DNA of 64,000 nucleotides from contig NW_027195393.1 of NCBI RefSeq assembly GCF_038502225.1, forward strand, positions 16,001 to 80,000, written 5' to 3'. Under the pieces are notes generated by a model. The model was not told the origin of the DNA and ran no database searches. It worked only from the letters and a program-made list of their open reading frames with translations. Within the stretch, counting starts at the first letter, position 1. Every line of letters starts with the position of its first letter. Shown here one piece after another: positions 41,843 through 60,190 of the stretch. The stretch is from Cherax quadricarinatus. Its lineage: Eukaryota; Arthropoda; Malacostraca; Decapoda; Parastacidae. A program made the position numbers and the translations under genes.

Positions 41843-42137
41843 AATACTACAGGAATTGTTGTAGTTAAGAAGAAGTTGTAGTATACAAAGCTTAGGGTTA
41901 CGTTGTTCGGCTGGCAGCGGGGTGTTGCTTTCGGTTTGTTTGCAGTCTTCCTTTGATCTCTATTTTTTCGACTTGTAGGTTTCACTGTTGGTAATCTTTG
42001 GTCATTCTGGGTGCTACGTTGGGTAGTGCAGTTTTGCTTGTAACTAGGTCATCATAGGAGCATTGGTAGCTCTGGTAGTTGGAGAAAAGTACGGAGCTTG
42101 GAAGTCGCTGCTGCCGCTGCCGCTGCCGCTCCTTGAT

Positions 42138-45762
<3,625 letters not shown>

Positions 45763-45840
<78 letters not shown>
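45763..45840. repeat. (TA)n microsatellite
   Basis: TA tract between the LINE leader and the SINE pair. Confidence 0.97.
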
Positions 45841-45844
<4 letters not shown>

Positions 45845-45890
45845 CACATATATGCAAGGAATTCGCAAGAGCAGGCGAAATATACACAAA

Positions 45891-46108
45891 CACTGATCTC
45901 TGGCTGAAGGAGACTCGAACCTACGAACCTTGGAACAAGGTACGCAGTGCTTTACCAATCTACCCACACTGGACCAATACCTTGGAGTCCAGGACCAATC
46001 TACCCACACTGGACCAAGGTATTGGTCCAGTGTGGGTAGATTGGTAAAGCACTGCGTACCTTGTTCCAAGGTTCGTAGGTTTGAGTCTCCTTCAGCCAGA
46101 GATCAGTG
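45891..46108. repeat. Head-to-head pair of tRNA-derived SINE heads
   Basis: Two 95-bp arms (45891-45985 minus; 46014-46108 plus) are near-perfect inverted copies. A 28-bp spacer between them repeats part of the arm. Each arm has a Pol III B-box-like motif: ggttcgagtct on the minus strand, ggtttgagtct on the plus strand. An A-box-like tgggtagattgg lies about 40 bp upstream. An anticodon-arm-like accttgttccaaggt hairpin lies between them. This fits a tRNA-derived SINE head rather than a functional tRNA, because no cloverleaf with a proper acceptor stem forms. Both outer sides lead to (TA)n. Confidence 0.72.
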
Positions 46109-46110
46109 TT

Positions 46111-46222
<112 letters not shown>

Positions 46223-46233
46223 CATATATTTTT

Positions 46234-49891
<3,658 letters not shown>

Positions 49892-49896
49892 GAAGA

Positions 49897-50033
49897 GAGA
49901 GAGAGGTATACCTGGAGGGTGTTCCGGGGGTCAACGCTCTCTCGGCCCGGTCCACGAGCAGACCTTGTGTTGGATCAGGGAGTGATTAACCAGGCTGTTG
50001 TTCCCGGCCACACCACAACATACCACGTGCTAT
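49897..50033 (-). repeat. CR1/L2-like LINE 3' end fragment
   Basis: tacctggagggtgttccgg, ggggtcaacgc, cggcccggtc and aaccaggctgttg match the 3' end of the element at 30393-30500. The rest of the LINE is absent. It is an extreme 5' truncation. Confidence 0.85.
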
Positions 50034-50209
50034 AGTGAACAGAGTACCTAGAAAGTCACCTCCTCTACGGAAGACAGCTCCATGCACGTTATCTGTTCTA
50101 GCGAACACAAGAAGCACATAACCTATTCTAGTAAACACATTTGGAGTATTTCCTAGTATTGTTAAGGAGTAATCTGGTAATACTTATACTTATGGACTCC
50201 ATTTTTTCC

Positions 50210-50870
50210 CCTTCCTTGGTAGTGTTTCTCCCTGACAGAGATGTCCTGCTGGAAACCTTCACCATCTTCATCGCTGATTTCCCTGCATTTGTAGGGAAAT
50301 TCATCTAGGTGCGACTGGAAAAAAAATGTATACTTAAACACACATAGCGGTGCATTTGTTGACAGGGCAACGGGAAGTTTTCCACTTCCTCTCTCTAGTT
50401 GTCAGCTTTGTTATTTCCGAAAAATTTGCTTTGTAGCTAACCATAAAACATACCCATATTTTTCTCATCACCAATTAGGATACAGTCAATCTCCTCATCT
50501 CAAAGACGCTCACGAATCTGTGGACCAAGAAATTCACCCCCAAAGCTTTTTGCTTCAATGAGCCTCCAGGATTTACCACCGAGGCACTTTGATGCTACAT
50601 CCGTTTTGACCATAACCTTTAACTTATAAGGATGGTAACAACATCCTGCTCGAGTCTTCAAGTGGAGGATATTAAGCATTTTTTCTTCAAGGGTTCATTA
50701 ATTGTCAAGACGGCATAATCCTTTTTGATGTGATGAGACGTCCACACCCAAATATCCCATTCACACATAAAACAGCAATACTTAGTGTAGCCTAGACGCA
50801 GTCCAAGCAAAATAGCAGCGACTTCAAGTGGCCAAAAAGTTGCCACTGATGATTGTTGCAGCTTATGCAG
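50210..50870 (-). pseudogene. Remnant of a widespread transposon-linked protein
   Basis: On the minus strand, LGLRLGYTKYCCFMCEWD (50846 frame), INEPLKKKCL, EFLGPQIRERL, FFGNNKAD and, near 50310-50220, QSHLDEFPYKCREISDEDGE then FQQDISVREKHYQG occur in order across several frames. I recognise this series from a protein repeated in many arthropod genomes (usual form: GYTKYCCFLCEWD ... GPQIREL ... SHLDFFP ... DEHGERFHQD). It is often listed as hypothetical or mobile-element derived, and its biochemical function is unknown to me. Frames are interrupted many times, so this is a pseudogene. Confidence 0.6.
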
Positions 50871-50983
50871 CTGAAAATATACTATATGTTGCCATATGCT
50901 TCCTTAAACTAGGCTGCATAACCAGGTGGAATTGATGGCAATAAATTGCCAATACGCAACAAACAGCGTTAGATGTTGCTGAT

Positions 50984-51140
50984 AGTGGATGACAGATGAT
51001 GAAAGTCTCCACTCATCAAGAAGAGTGGATGACAGATGATGAAAGTCTCCACTCGTCAAGAAGAGTGGATGACAGATGAAGAAAGTCTCCACTCATCAAG
51101 AAGAGTGGATGACAGATGATGAAAGTCTCCACTCATCAAG
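50984..51140. repeat. 40-bp minisatellite, about 3.9 units
   Basis: Tandem units starting agtggatgacagatgatgaa and ending catcaagaag begin at 50984, 51024, 51064 and 51104, with single-base variants. Confidence 0.97.
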
Positions 51141-51640
51141 ATTATAAATAATACTTAGTGCTGCAAGCAGACCATTAATGTGGTTACAAGCTACAAGGTC
51201 ATCTTCCATGATGAAGACTGGCATGGCATCTTTTTGACGTCCATGTTTAGAGTAGAATAGCTTACTGTAATATTGGAATATATGCTACCATACAACAGTA
51301 TCAGAAAGTATTGAATTAACATAAGAATGAATCATACTGGAACCATCAGGGTCCTTGTATATAGCAGAGCTGACAGTGTAGTCACTCAACCACAGAGCTT
51401 ACACTAGGATGACTACAACCAGCACAACTATGATTTAGTTTTATCAGAGGTACCAACTATGAAACTGCTGTCTCATCCGACAGCTCCTTGGCACATCTCA
51501 TAACTCTTGAAGTCATACAGTCCATCAACCTATGGTAAGTTGTAATAAACGATTTTCACTGAATAAACGTGGAATAGACGGAGACTCAAACCATGATCAT
51601 TGCATTCAGCAGACCTAGTGTTGTAACAATCAACGATTTT
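51141..51640. other. Unassigned, no gene seen
   Basis: Mixed-composition DNA without recognisable coding, terminal repeats or arrays. The words accagcacaactgtga (about 51419 and 51644) link it to the 29-bp minisatellite that follows. Confidence 0.4.
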
Positions 51641-51835
51641 ACAACCAGCACAACTGTGACATGATTGTATCAGCAGCACCAACTGTGACGTGGTAGACTA
51701 TCAGCACCACCAACTGTGACGTGGTTGTATCAGCAGCACCAACTGTGACGTGGTTGTATCAGCAGCACCAACTCTGACGTGGTTGTATCAGCAGCCCCAA
51801 CTGTGACATGGTTGTACCAGCAGCACCAACTGTGA
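51641..51835. repeat. 29-bp minisatellite, about 6.7 units
   Basis: Units of ctgtgacgtggttgtatcag followed by cagcaccaa, with variants (gtagactatcag, agccccaact, gttgtaccag). A minus-strand open frame over it (51730-52191) is a by-product of the repeat. Confidence 0.95.
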
Positions 51836-51984
51836 CCTACAGTCTCAGAAACCTTCATGGCACGCCTGTTGTCATGCGCCTCAAAAGTAAATAGTGTTGT
51901 GGGTTGACTAGAGAGTGACTGAGGTAGGAATGATACGTGGCCTCGCTCCAGCCACAGGCAAGCCTGGAATATGAATCTGAGAAA

Positions 51985-52130
51985 ACCACGGAACGGGCGA
52001 GGTTTGAGCCTATGGCCAGTGCGTAAGCCACTAGGCCAGCTGATGTAAACGCTTACGGACTGGCGTAGAGCTTTACCACTCACTTGCCATGGATTCAAAC
52101 TTCTCTCGTTCCATGGTTTGTTTGCAATCG
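51985..52130. repeat. Inverted pair of tRNA-like arms (possible SINE relic)
   Basis: aaaccacggaacgggcgagg with tttgagcct (plus, about 51992-52020) and caaaccatggaacgagagaa with gtttgaatcc (minus, about 52125-52090) are diverged inverted copies. Each carries a B-box-like gtttga(g/a)(c/t)c. The layout resembles the SINE pair at 45891-46108, but the sequence differs. It is too decayed for a firm call. Confidence 0.4.
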
Positions 52131-52453
52131 TGTTTTTAAGATTTCGTGAGTTAATAAGAATGTGAGTCAGGTCAGAGGGGACACACCCCACCAGCCGAGT
52201 GTTACTCTGGTATAAATAAGTTATAAGTAAGTGGACTATAGATAATATTAACAGTACATTAACAATATTGACAATAGTCTATAAATCCAAGATAATTCGG
52301 ATGGGGACATGAACTTGGTTCTTGTAGATAAGTAACAATGCTGTAACTACTCAAAAGAAGAGCTTACAATACATAGAAACAGTCAGCACTGTAACTGAAA
52401 GCGTACAGTGAGTTCTCTGCTATATACAGTGATCACAGTTCCACTCCCTAACC

Positions 52454-53148
52454 CAGTGGTTCCCAAACTTTTTCAGCTTGTTACCCAATTTAACATGCCA
52501 CATAAAGCATGTTACCCCTTTCACAAAATGTTGTTATTATTGATATATATGGCTAAACGTGAACGTATACAGCCTCGCATACTCTGCTAATCCTAGCAAA
52601 ACCATTGAAAACGTAAGAACCACACATACATTATATATAAAATTAATAATAGCTACAAATTCACAGTAACAGTGGGTAAATACTAACTATATACTGCACA
52701 GGGCAGTACACATACATACCAGCTTATGTCTACCTCGGCTGATGCTCACAGATAAACTGACAGTGTGAAATAGAGGCAGCCTCAGGAAGTGAGTGACGCG
52801 TACTGGACAGGTCGATCTGGGCTACTGAGTGACTTTTGTCCTGAAGCATACTTGTCAAAATACTTTTGGGTTTCCACACACTTAGCTATATATTTCTTCT
52901 TTTCTAATACTGTATATTAGTTTTTGATGTTTATTGTTATTTGGTTTAACTTTATTACTTACTTATAATAGGTTTACTTTACAACTTTATATACTAAGAC
53001 AAAGTTAACAATAATCCTCATACCGGGTACCGCATTGTTTTCTTGATTTTCAGAATTCATAACTTTTTTTCTGTCACCCCTCCATTACCCCCCAAAAATG
53101 GTTAAATTACCCCCAGGGAGTAATTTACCCCCAGTTTGGGAACCACTG
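52454..53148. mobile_element. hAT-type MITE, 695 bp
   Basis: Perfect 16-bp terminal inverted repeats (cagtggttcccaaact at the left; its reverse complement at 53133-53148). The 8-bp target duplication ccctaacc is present at 52446-52453 and 53149-53156. Eight-base duplications and CAGnGGTTC-type ends mark hAT (Charlie-like) elements. There is no transposase inside, so it is non-autonomous. The inner sequence is AT-rich. Confidence 0.95.
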
Positions 53149-53156
53149 CCCTAACC

Positions 53157-53833
53157 ATTCACATTAGTAATCACTGACAGTCAACATATTTGGGGTTCAT
53201 ATTGAATGTGGCATTAAGGGGAATGAGAATAAGAAAACTTTTGGGACTTTGGGATGATACATTAGTGCCACAGTTGGTACCACTTACACAACCACTTCGC
53301 ACGTTAGTTTTGTGCTGCTTATAAAAGCATCGTATTGCTAGATCTATGGGAGTCTCTCTTTATATTATTTTTTTGTTTTTTTTTGAGTGAGAGACGTTCA
53401 CAAAGACTAATCATATTTTTTTGAAAATCGATGCTTATGAGGTTGTGGGATGAGACAGGTTGATGCCGTTGATTCAACCTTGTCACAACAGTGCTGGGTT
53501 TAAAATCATCGTATTGTAAGCTTTGTGGCTGAATAGTCGCAGTTCTGGGCAATTTCTGTCCATAGACCACGGTTGAAGACACCATCCATTCTTTTGTTTA
53601 TTCACTGACCGCTGTTGATTGTGACTAATTTTGGGTTTATGGACTACATGACTTTGAAGAGTATGAAAAATGATTTATTATGAAAACTTTTGGTAGACAA
53701 TTGTGCTGGTTGTCAGTCTTTCTCTTTTAATCTCTGTTGCTGAGTTAATACAGCATTAAACATTCCTGAAGCAAGAACATCAGTTCAAGTTCTCATGATT
53801 TTCTTTGATTCAGCGATAGTTCAATATAACTTA
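53157..53833. other. Unassigned, no gene seen
   Basis: About 680 bp with only short frames of random appearance (for example the 88-codon minus frame at 53319-53585). No repeat structure was noticed. Confidence 0.4.
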
Positions 53834-54680
53834 CAGTAGTGAGCAAATTAATTGGTACAGATGTAAATTTTGTGATTATATTATAATATGTCATAATCTC
53901 CGTCTTAATGTATTTTTTTCTTTTCATAAGATTTTGCTACTGACTTCTGGCATCCACCCTGTGACTCTCGTCAGTGCTACAACAGATGTTGTCCTGTAAG
54001 GCTATTCCTGCAAGCGTGCTCAGTGAGCGAATGTGGTTTTGCCAAATTGTTTCCTTCAGTTCATGATTACTTCTGAAATTCATGTTGGATGCTGCACCTA
54101 GGAAGCGTGTAAATATTGTAGCTCTTAGAAAACGTGCTGATTTGAGTATCAGACAGATTGTCGAAAATTTGAACTTAGCAAAGTCAACTGCTGGTCGGAT
54201 TCTGACGTGAGCTGACGACACTGGTAATTGTGGAGTGCTGTGTTGAAAATGTAGAAGAAAATGCAAAAGAACAACTCACGATGACAGGGTTATCATAAGA
54301 AATTTTGTGAGAAATCCCTAAAAAACAACAAAGATTTACAGAGAGATTTGGCCTCAACTGCATAAATGTTAAGTCTTAACTGTTCGACGGCGGCTTCTTG
54401 AAGCTGGCAGAGCTGCCAGAAAGCCGGTAAAAAAAAAAATTGACTGTTGCTATGAAGAAAAAACGGCTGCGTTGGGCACTCGATCATAGGAGATGGACGA
54501 CAAGTGAAAGAATACAGATCAGTGGCAGTGAGACAAAGCAAAGGCGAACCTCTTTGGAATGGACGCATTTAAACTTTGTGATGATTGGTTTATTAAGAGA
54601 ATGTTTGGTTTTTACTCTGAACAGTGAAAGTATTTTCTGCAAAGTAATATATTCTAAATCTCAGTATAGCTCTTATTAAG
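53834..54680 (+). pseudogene. Tc1-like transposase relic
   Basis: The left end tacagtagtgagcaaattaa is like a Tc1 terminal repeat. From about 54095 the conceptual reading gives KRVNIVALRKRADLSIRQIV, a helix-turn-helix DNA-binding segment, then (with shifts) NLNLAKSTAGRIL. It goes on through TTHDDRVIIRNFVRNP and VRRRLLEAGRAARKPVKK to VAMKKKRLRWALDHRRWTT (frame 54440). This order is the N-terminal half of Tc1/mariner transposases. The catalytic DDE half is not recognisable after 54600. Stops and shifts are frequent. No right terminal repeat was found. Confidence 0.8.
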
Positions 54681-54888
54681 TCTATAATATTAGGTTTTGT
54701 AACACTGTCGTAAGACTGTGCGTCCATAAGCTTCCAGAGAGCAGCTGTTACACTTTCCCCTTGAGTAATGATATTGTAGCTAATTGACTTGCAAGAAATC
54801 TCAACCATGGAGGGGAAAAATCATCTTCATTGTCTGAAATACCACAACTTGGTTACAAAAGCATTATGTTAGTTTTCTTTATATAGTG

Positions 54889-55043
54889 TATTTGATAAAT
54901 TAGACACATGTGCAACTCTTGGGTATCTTTATTGAGGAAACGTTTCGCCACACAGTGGCTTCATCAGTCCATACATAGGAGAAACTTGAAGAACAGGAGG
55001 AGAATGAGGTAATCAGTCCCTCAACCTTGAGTCGATGTGTTCG
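54889..55043 (-). repeat. 372-bp-family repeat, inverted partial copy
   Basis: Reverse complement of the part of the unit at 55060-55222, from ttgataaattagacacatg to tcgatgtgttc. With that copy it forms a hairpin with arms of about 150 bp. The hammerhead-like core is at 54941-54967 (minus). Confidence 0.93.
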
Positions 55044-55048
55044 ATGGT

Positions 55049-55420
55049 ATTCTACTCAAGATTGATGAACTGAACACATCGACTCAAGGTTGAGGGACTG
55101 ATTACCTCATTCTCCTCCTGTTCTTCCAGTTTCTCCTATGTATGGACTGATGAAGCCACTGTGTGGCGAAACGTTTCCTCAATAAAGATACCCAAGAGTT
55201 GCACATGTGTCTAATTTATGAACATGTCGGTTCTCTGAACCATTCATCTACAAACCTGTCAGACACTGCAACTTCTTGGGATCTTAATACTTAGGAATTC
55301 TTCGCTTGCCTAATTCTTGGGCACAACCTACTTCCACATTGAACAAATGTGACACTACCTATGACTGCTACACCTCTCCTGCCATACGGTTTATAAGCTG
55401 CTTCTCCGCTCATCTGCCGT
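55049..55420 (+). repeat. 372-bp tandem repeat unit 1 with hammerhead-like core
   Basis: Starts attctactcaagattgatg. It contains ctgatga-a-gccac-tgt-gtggc-gaaacg at 55147-55173 and ends before the next attctactcaag at 55421. The core has the conserved CUGAUGA and GAAA blocks around a 5-bp stem II, with one extra A. No complete three-stem fold could be drawn by eye. Confidence 0.85.
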
Positions 55421-55627
55421 ATTCTACTCAAGATTGATGGACTGAACACATCGACTCTAGGTTGAGGGACTGATTACCTCATTCTCCTCCTGTTCTTCAA
55501 GTTTCTCCTATGTATGGACTGATGAAGCCACTGTGTGGCGAAACGTTTCCTCAATAAAGATACCCAAGAGTTGCACATGTGTCTAATTTATCAACATGTC
55601 GGTTCTCTGAACCATTCATCTACAAAT
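55421..55627 (+). repeat. 372-bp tandem repeat unit 2, truncated
   Basis: The first 207 bp of the unit, 372 bp downstream of unit 1 in direct orientation, with the core at 55519-55545. It ends at cattcatctacaa. A one-and-a-half-unit tandem array is the kind of structure left by Penelope-like elements or retrozymes. Confidence 0.85.
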
Positions 55628-55875
55628 AGTGTATTTATTTGCTAAATTTAGTAATGCAGCTGGTTCATGATTGCTTAAAAAATCATTTATTTGTTAAATA
55701 ACTGCAAGGTAAAACCCTTATACATTATGCGTGCATTTATAAGCTTGATATATGATAAAATAAGAAATCACATTGTATTTTATAAAATCAGCAATATCAA
55801 AAATTTGTGCTAGTATAATAGTCAAATACAGAGACACTTTACAGATTCTGATTACTGTGTTCCCTTCTTTGACAA

Positions 55876-57350
55876 TGTGTGAAGCACAGTGTGTTTGGTT
55901 GTACAAGTGTGAAGCACAGTGTGTTTGGTTGTACAAGTGTGAAGCACAGTGTGTTTGGTTGTACAAGTGTGAAGCATAGTGTGTTTGGTTATACAAGTGT
56001 GAAGCATATTGTGTTTGGTTATACAAGTGTGAAGCACAGTGTGTTTGGTTGTACAAGTGTGAAGCATAGTGTGTTTGGTTGTACAAGTGTGAAGCATAGT
56101 GTGTTTGGTTGTACAAGTGTGAAGCATAGTGTGTTTGGTTGTACAAGTGTGAAGCATAGTGTGTTTGGTTGTACAAGTGTGAAGCATAGTGTGTTTGGTT
56201 GTACAAGTGTGAAGCACAGTGTGTTTGGTTGTACAAGTGTGAAGCACAGTGTGTTTGGTTGTACAAGTGTGAAGCACAGTGTGTTTGGTTGTACAAGTGT
56301 GAAGCACAGTGTGTTTGGTTGTACAAGTGTGAAGCACAGTGTGTTTGGTTGTACAAGTGTGAAGCATAGTGTGTTTGGTTGTACAAGTGTGAAGCATAGT
56401 GTGTTTGGTTGTACAAGTGTGAAGCATAGTGTGTTTGGTTGTACAACTGTGAAGCATAGTGTGTTTGGTTGTACAAGTGTGAAGCATAGTGTGTTTGGTT
56501 GTACAAGTGTGAAGCACAGTGTGTTTGGTTGTACAAGTGTGAAGCACAGTGTGTTTGGTTGTACAAGTGTGAAGCATAGTGTGTTTGGTTATACAAGTGT
56601 GAAGCACAGTGTGTTTGGTTATACAAGTGTGAACCACAGTGTGTTTGGTTGTACAAGTGTGAAGCATAGTGTGTTTGGTTGTACAAGTGTGAAGCATAGT
56701 GTGTTTGGTTATACGAGTGTGAAGCATAGTGTGTTTGGTTATACAAGTGTGAAGCACAGTGTGTTTGGTTATACAAGTGTGAAGCACAGTGTGTTTGGTT
56801 ATACAAGTGTGAAGCATAGTGTGTTTGGTTATACAAGTGTGAAGCACAGTGTGTTTGGTTATACAAGTGTGAAGCACAGTGTGTTTGGTTATACAAGTGT
56901 GAAGCATAGTGTGTTTGGTTATACAAGTGTAAAGCACAGTGTGTTTGGTTGTACAAGTGTGAAGCACAGTGTGTTTGGTTATACAAGTGTGAAGCATAGT
57001 GTGTTTGGTTATACAAGTGTGAAGCATAGTGTGTTTGGTTATACAAGTGTGAAGCATAGTGTGTTTGGTTATACAAGTGTGAAGCACAGTGCATTTGGTT
57101 ATACAAGTGTGAAGCATAGTGTGTTTGGTTATACAAGTGTGAAGCACAGTGTGTTTGGTTATACAAGTGTGAAGCATAGTGTGTTTGGTTATACAAGTGT
57201 GAAGCACAGTGTGTTTGGTTATACAAGTGTGAAGCACAGTGTGTTTGGTTATACAAGTGTGAAGCATAGTGTGTTTGGTTATACAAGTGTGAAGCACAGT
57301 GTGTTTGGTTATACAAGTGTGAAGCACAGTGTGTTTGGTTATACAAGTTT
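55876..57350. repeat. 30-bp minisatellite, about 49 units
   Basis: Unit gtgtgaagca(c/t)agtgtgtt followed by tggtt(g/a)tacaa. The period is a strict 30 bp with no indels seen. The left half mostly has gttgtacaa and the right half mostly gttatacaa. Because 30 is a multiple of 3 and the unit lacks stops in several frames, open frames of about 500 codons exist on both strands (for example repeats of VKHSVFGCTS on the plus strand). There is no sign that any is a gene. Confidence 0.98.
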
Positions 57351-57847
57351 CTCTTGCTGTACGTGGGTTTGCTTTAAAAAAATCGCCATTATTATTATTA
57401 TTATTTTTACATAGTGTCCCATTTCCATGGATAATTGCCCATGTGTGACATTCACTTGTGGTGTGTGATCACTGCAGTGTGAAAAGTGTATTGAAGATTC
57501 TTATGTTACATTTAATTTACACTTAGTACAAACTCTACCAACTCAGATGACATGACTACTATTCACAAATCATTCATAAAATAAAAAGAGTACTTATAGT
57601 GTATTTCCACAGGGACCTTTACGATCTGCAGCAGTGAATTCCTTCCTGCCATTCATACAAATTTAAGCATATTCTCTAGGCCCACAGAGATACTACTGCT
57701 GATCGCTGGCTGATCCTTCTTACTGGACCCAGAGCATTATCTGTCACACTTCTTCTTCAGAAAACCATCACGAGAATTGCAGTGTTCTCTAAGAAAACCA
57801 TTAAATAAGTCACCAAAATACCTCACTCCAACAAAAGCATGAGTACA
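57351..57847. other. Unassigned, no gene seen
   Basis: Begins with an imperfect ATT run (57385-57405). No frame similarity was recognised. It may be the decayed upstream part of the Penelope-like remnant that follows. Confidence 0.35.
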
Positions 57848-58330
57848 ACTAAAGCTTATATCATCTCTTGTAGACAATGTGATCATTTTTATGTGGGAGA
57901 GAGAGCCAGGAATTTGTATATTATACTACACTAAGTATAGACATCAAGTTGGTCACATGCAGTGCAAACATAATATGTTGTAGCATACATTCCCTCACAA
58001 ATTCGAATTAAACACAATTTATTTATTAGCAAAATAAGTTTAAGAAAAGGTGTTTCGAGGCTGCCACTATTCACATCACCGACACCACAAAACATAATAG
58101 ATGGATGTACATTTTCTTGAAACCACTTGCTCGTAACACCTTCTCTCAGATCCTGATCTTATTTCCATCTGGCATTACATGGTGTCGAGCACCGGACCTC
58201 ACCTTTGCTTGGCTTAACCTCATCTTCACCTTACATTTTTGTAATATTTTGTGCTTTCCTTGCACTTGATAAAGCTCCCTGTTGGTGTAACACTACATAA
58301 CCTCAGGTGCTCCTCGTTACATGATAGTTT
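57848..58330 (+). pseudogene. Penelope-like element remnant (GIY-YIG end)
   Basis: The conceptual reading YIISCRQCDHFYVGERARNL (from 57857) resembles the GIY-YIG endonuclease start of Penelope-like elements, with its paired cysteines and YVGE. Later fragments, SQIRIKHNLFISKISL and a tail with cacttgataaagctcc (58267), fit the downstream order loosely. Stops are frequent. The catalytic half is not clear. The call rests on one good motif. Confidence 0.5.
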
Positions 58331-58689
58331 AACTTACCGTATATCGACTTTACGATGGTACATAAAGGTTGTAGTTTTGACGCCAAACACAACTTACTCA
58401 TCCAACCATACATTGATATGAAAAACATGTATTTACTTATTTACTTTTCAATGCTAGTATTTAGCTAGTTAAAGTAATTATTTATTAATTTACTTATTCA
58501 CTAACAGTAGTTATTTTTTTACGTATTTATTTATCATATATTTTCAACTTTCAATGAATTCATGGGAACATAACCATCGTAATTTGAGGAGCGCCTGTAA
58601 AGGGCTCTCTAATACAAGTTTTTCTTGTTTTTTACTAGTGTTTGTTGAATTTCAGCTATTATTTACATACCAAGTTCTATAGTTTACAT
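58331..58689. other. AT-rich, no gene seen
   Basis: Runs of tttactta/ttattta words, with no coding similarity. The end may include the 3' untranslated part or downstream flank of the lectin exon on the minus strand. Confidence 0.35.
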
Positions 58690-58841
58690 TTAGAACATAG
58701 GGATTTGGCAGAAGAATTCAAAATGGTTCCAGCAGATTGATTGTCGCCACGTTCCATTTTCCATGGTCATTACAGCACAGTCATGATCCGGTCTTGGCCA
58801 AAATCCATTCCAGGCCCAGTTAAAGTAACTCATAGGTTGTC
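58690..58841 (-). CDS. Last exon of a C-type lectin domain protein
   Basis: The minus-strand frame GQPMSYFNWAWNGFWPRPDH, then CAVMTMENGTWRQSICW and HFEFFCQIPMF, ends in TAA at 58692-58690. The pattern (G-P...NW...P, Cys, G-x-W...C...FxC) is the C-terminal third of a C-type lectin fold with its last three conserved cysteines. The exon start is inferred from an acceptor-like aaaacag just before 58841. In the usual WND calcium position the sequence is WRQ, so classical sugar binding is doubtful. No other lectin exon was found in the window; upstream exons would lie to the right (minus strand). It could be a real terminal exon or a stray duplicate. Confidence 0.72.
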
Positions 58842-59290
58842 CTGTTTTAGTGAATACACAACAATTAGTCATAGTTGTAACAATTTGTACAGTAAACACT
58901 ATTTAACGAACAAATTGGGAGGAGTGCATGGTCACTAATTGTGATTGCAACAACATCGAACAATTTTTACAGCTATTCCTGAATCTATTTTGTCCTGTAT
59001 AGACAAAGTGTGTAACTTTAAAGACAGGTCTATTAAATTGAGAGTTTACTGTATTATTATATTAAACCATGCACTGCATGACCTGTATGGGTTTACCGCT
59101 TCTTCCTCATTGGGATACTAATAATAATACTGTAAAAAGAGGTAATATCAAAAAATTCTGAAACACAAATTTTCATACACTTCCTGGGTGAAATATGGCG
59201 GCGATGTAGATAGTGCTACGTAGTACACTCCTGTGTGGCGAGTTACAGTGTTGTCGGTAGTTCCATTGAAGTTAGATGGGGCATTTTATG
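58842..59290. other. Presumed intron or flank of lectin exon
   Basis: No coding similarity and no complete repeat recognised. On the minus strand, gtgtattcactaaaacag is a weak, purine-rich acceptor without a clear polypyrimidine tract. Confidence 0.35.
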
Positions 59291-59319
59291 TTGTGTCAGT
59301 ATTTTGTTGCAATTTTTCG

Positions 59320-60190
<871 letters not shown>

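Larger units (their letters stand above)
37953..42137 (-). mobile_element. Second two-ORF LINE (minus), 3' half missing
   Basis: Contains a 5' UTR (41843-42137), an ORF1 (40853-41842), a long AT-rich spacer and the endonuclease plus early reverse transcriptase of ORF2. It is unrelated in sequence to the other LINEs of the window. The loss is at the 3' side, unlike usual 5' truncation, so a later deletion or rearrangement at 37953 is likely. I tentatively place it in the L2/CR1-Jockey group. Confidence 0.82.

Noticed and set aside
46014..46108. A functional tRNA gene
   Set aside because: The B box is good but the A box is weak and no acceptor stem or complete cloverleaf forms. The inverted duplicate and (TA)n context fit a SINE head.
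55876..57350. CRISPR-like array of 30-bp repeats
   Set aside because: The units are contiguous without spacers, and the genome is clearly eukaryotic.
55718..57414. Frames of 491-542 codons on both strands over the 30-bp array as a repetitive protein gene
   Set aside because: Any 30-bp unit without stops gives such frames. Three overlapping frames cannot all be genes, and no flanking gene structure is seen.
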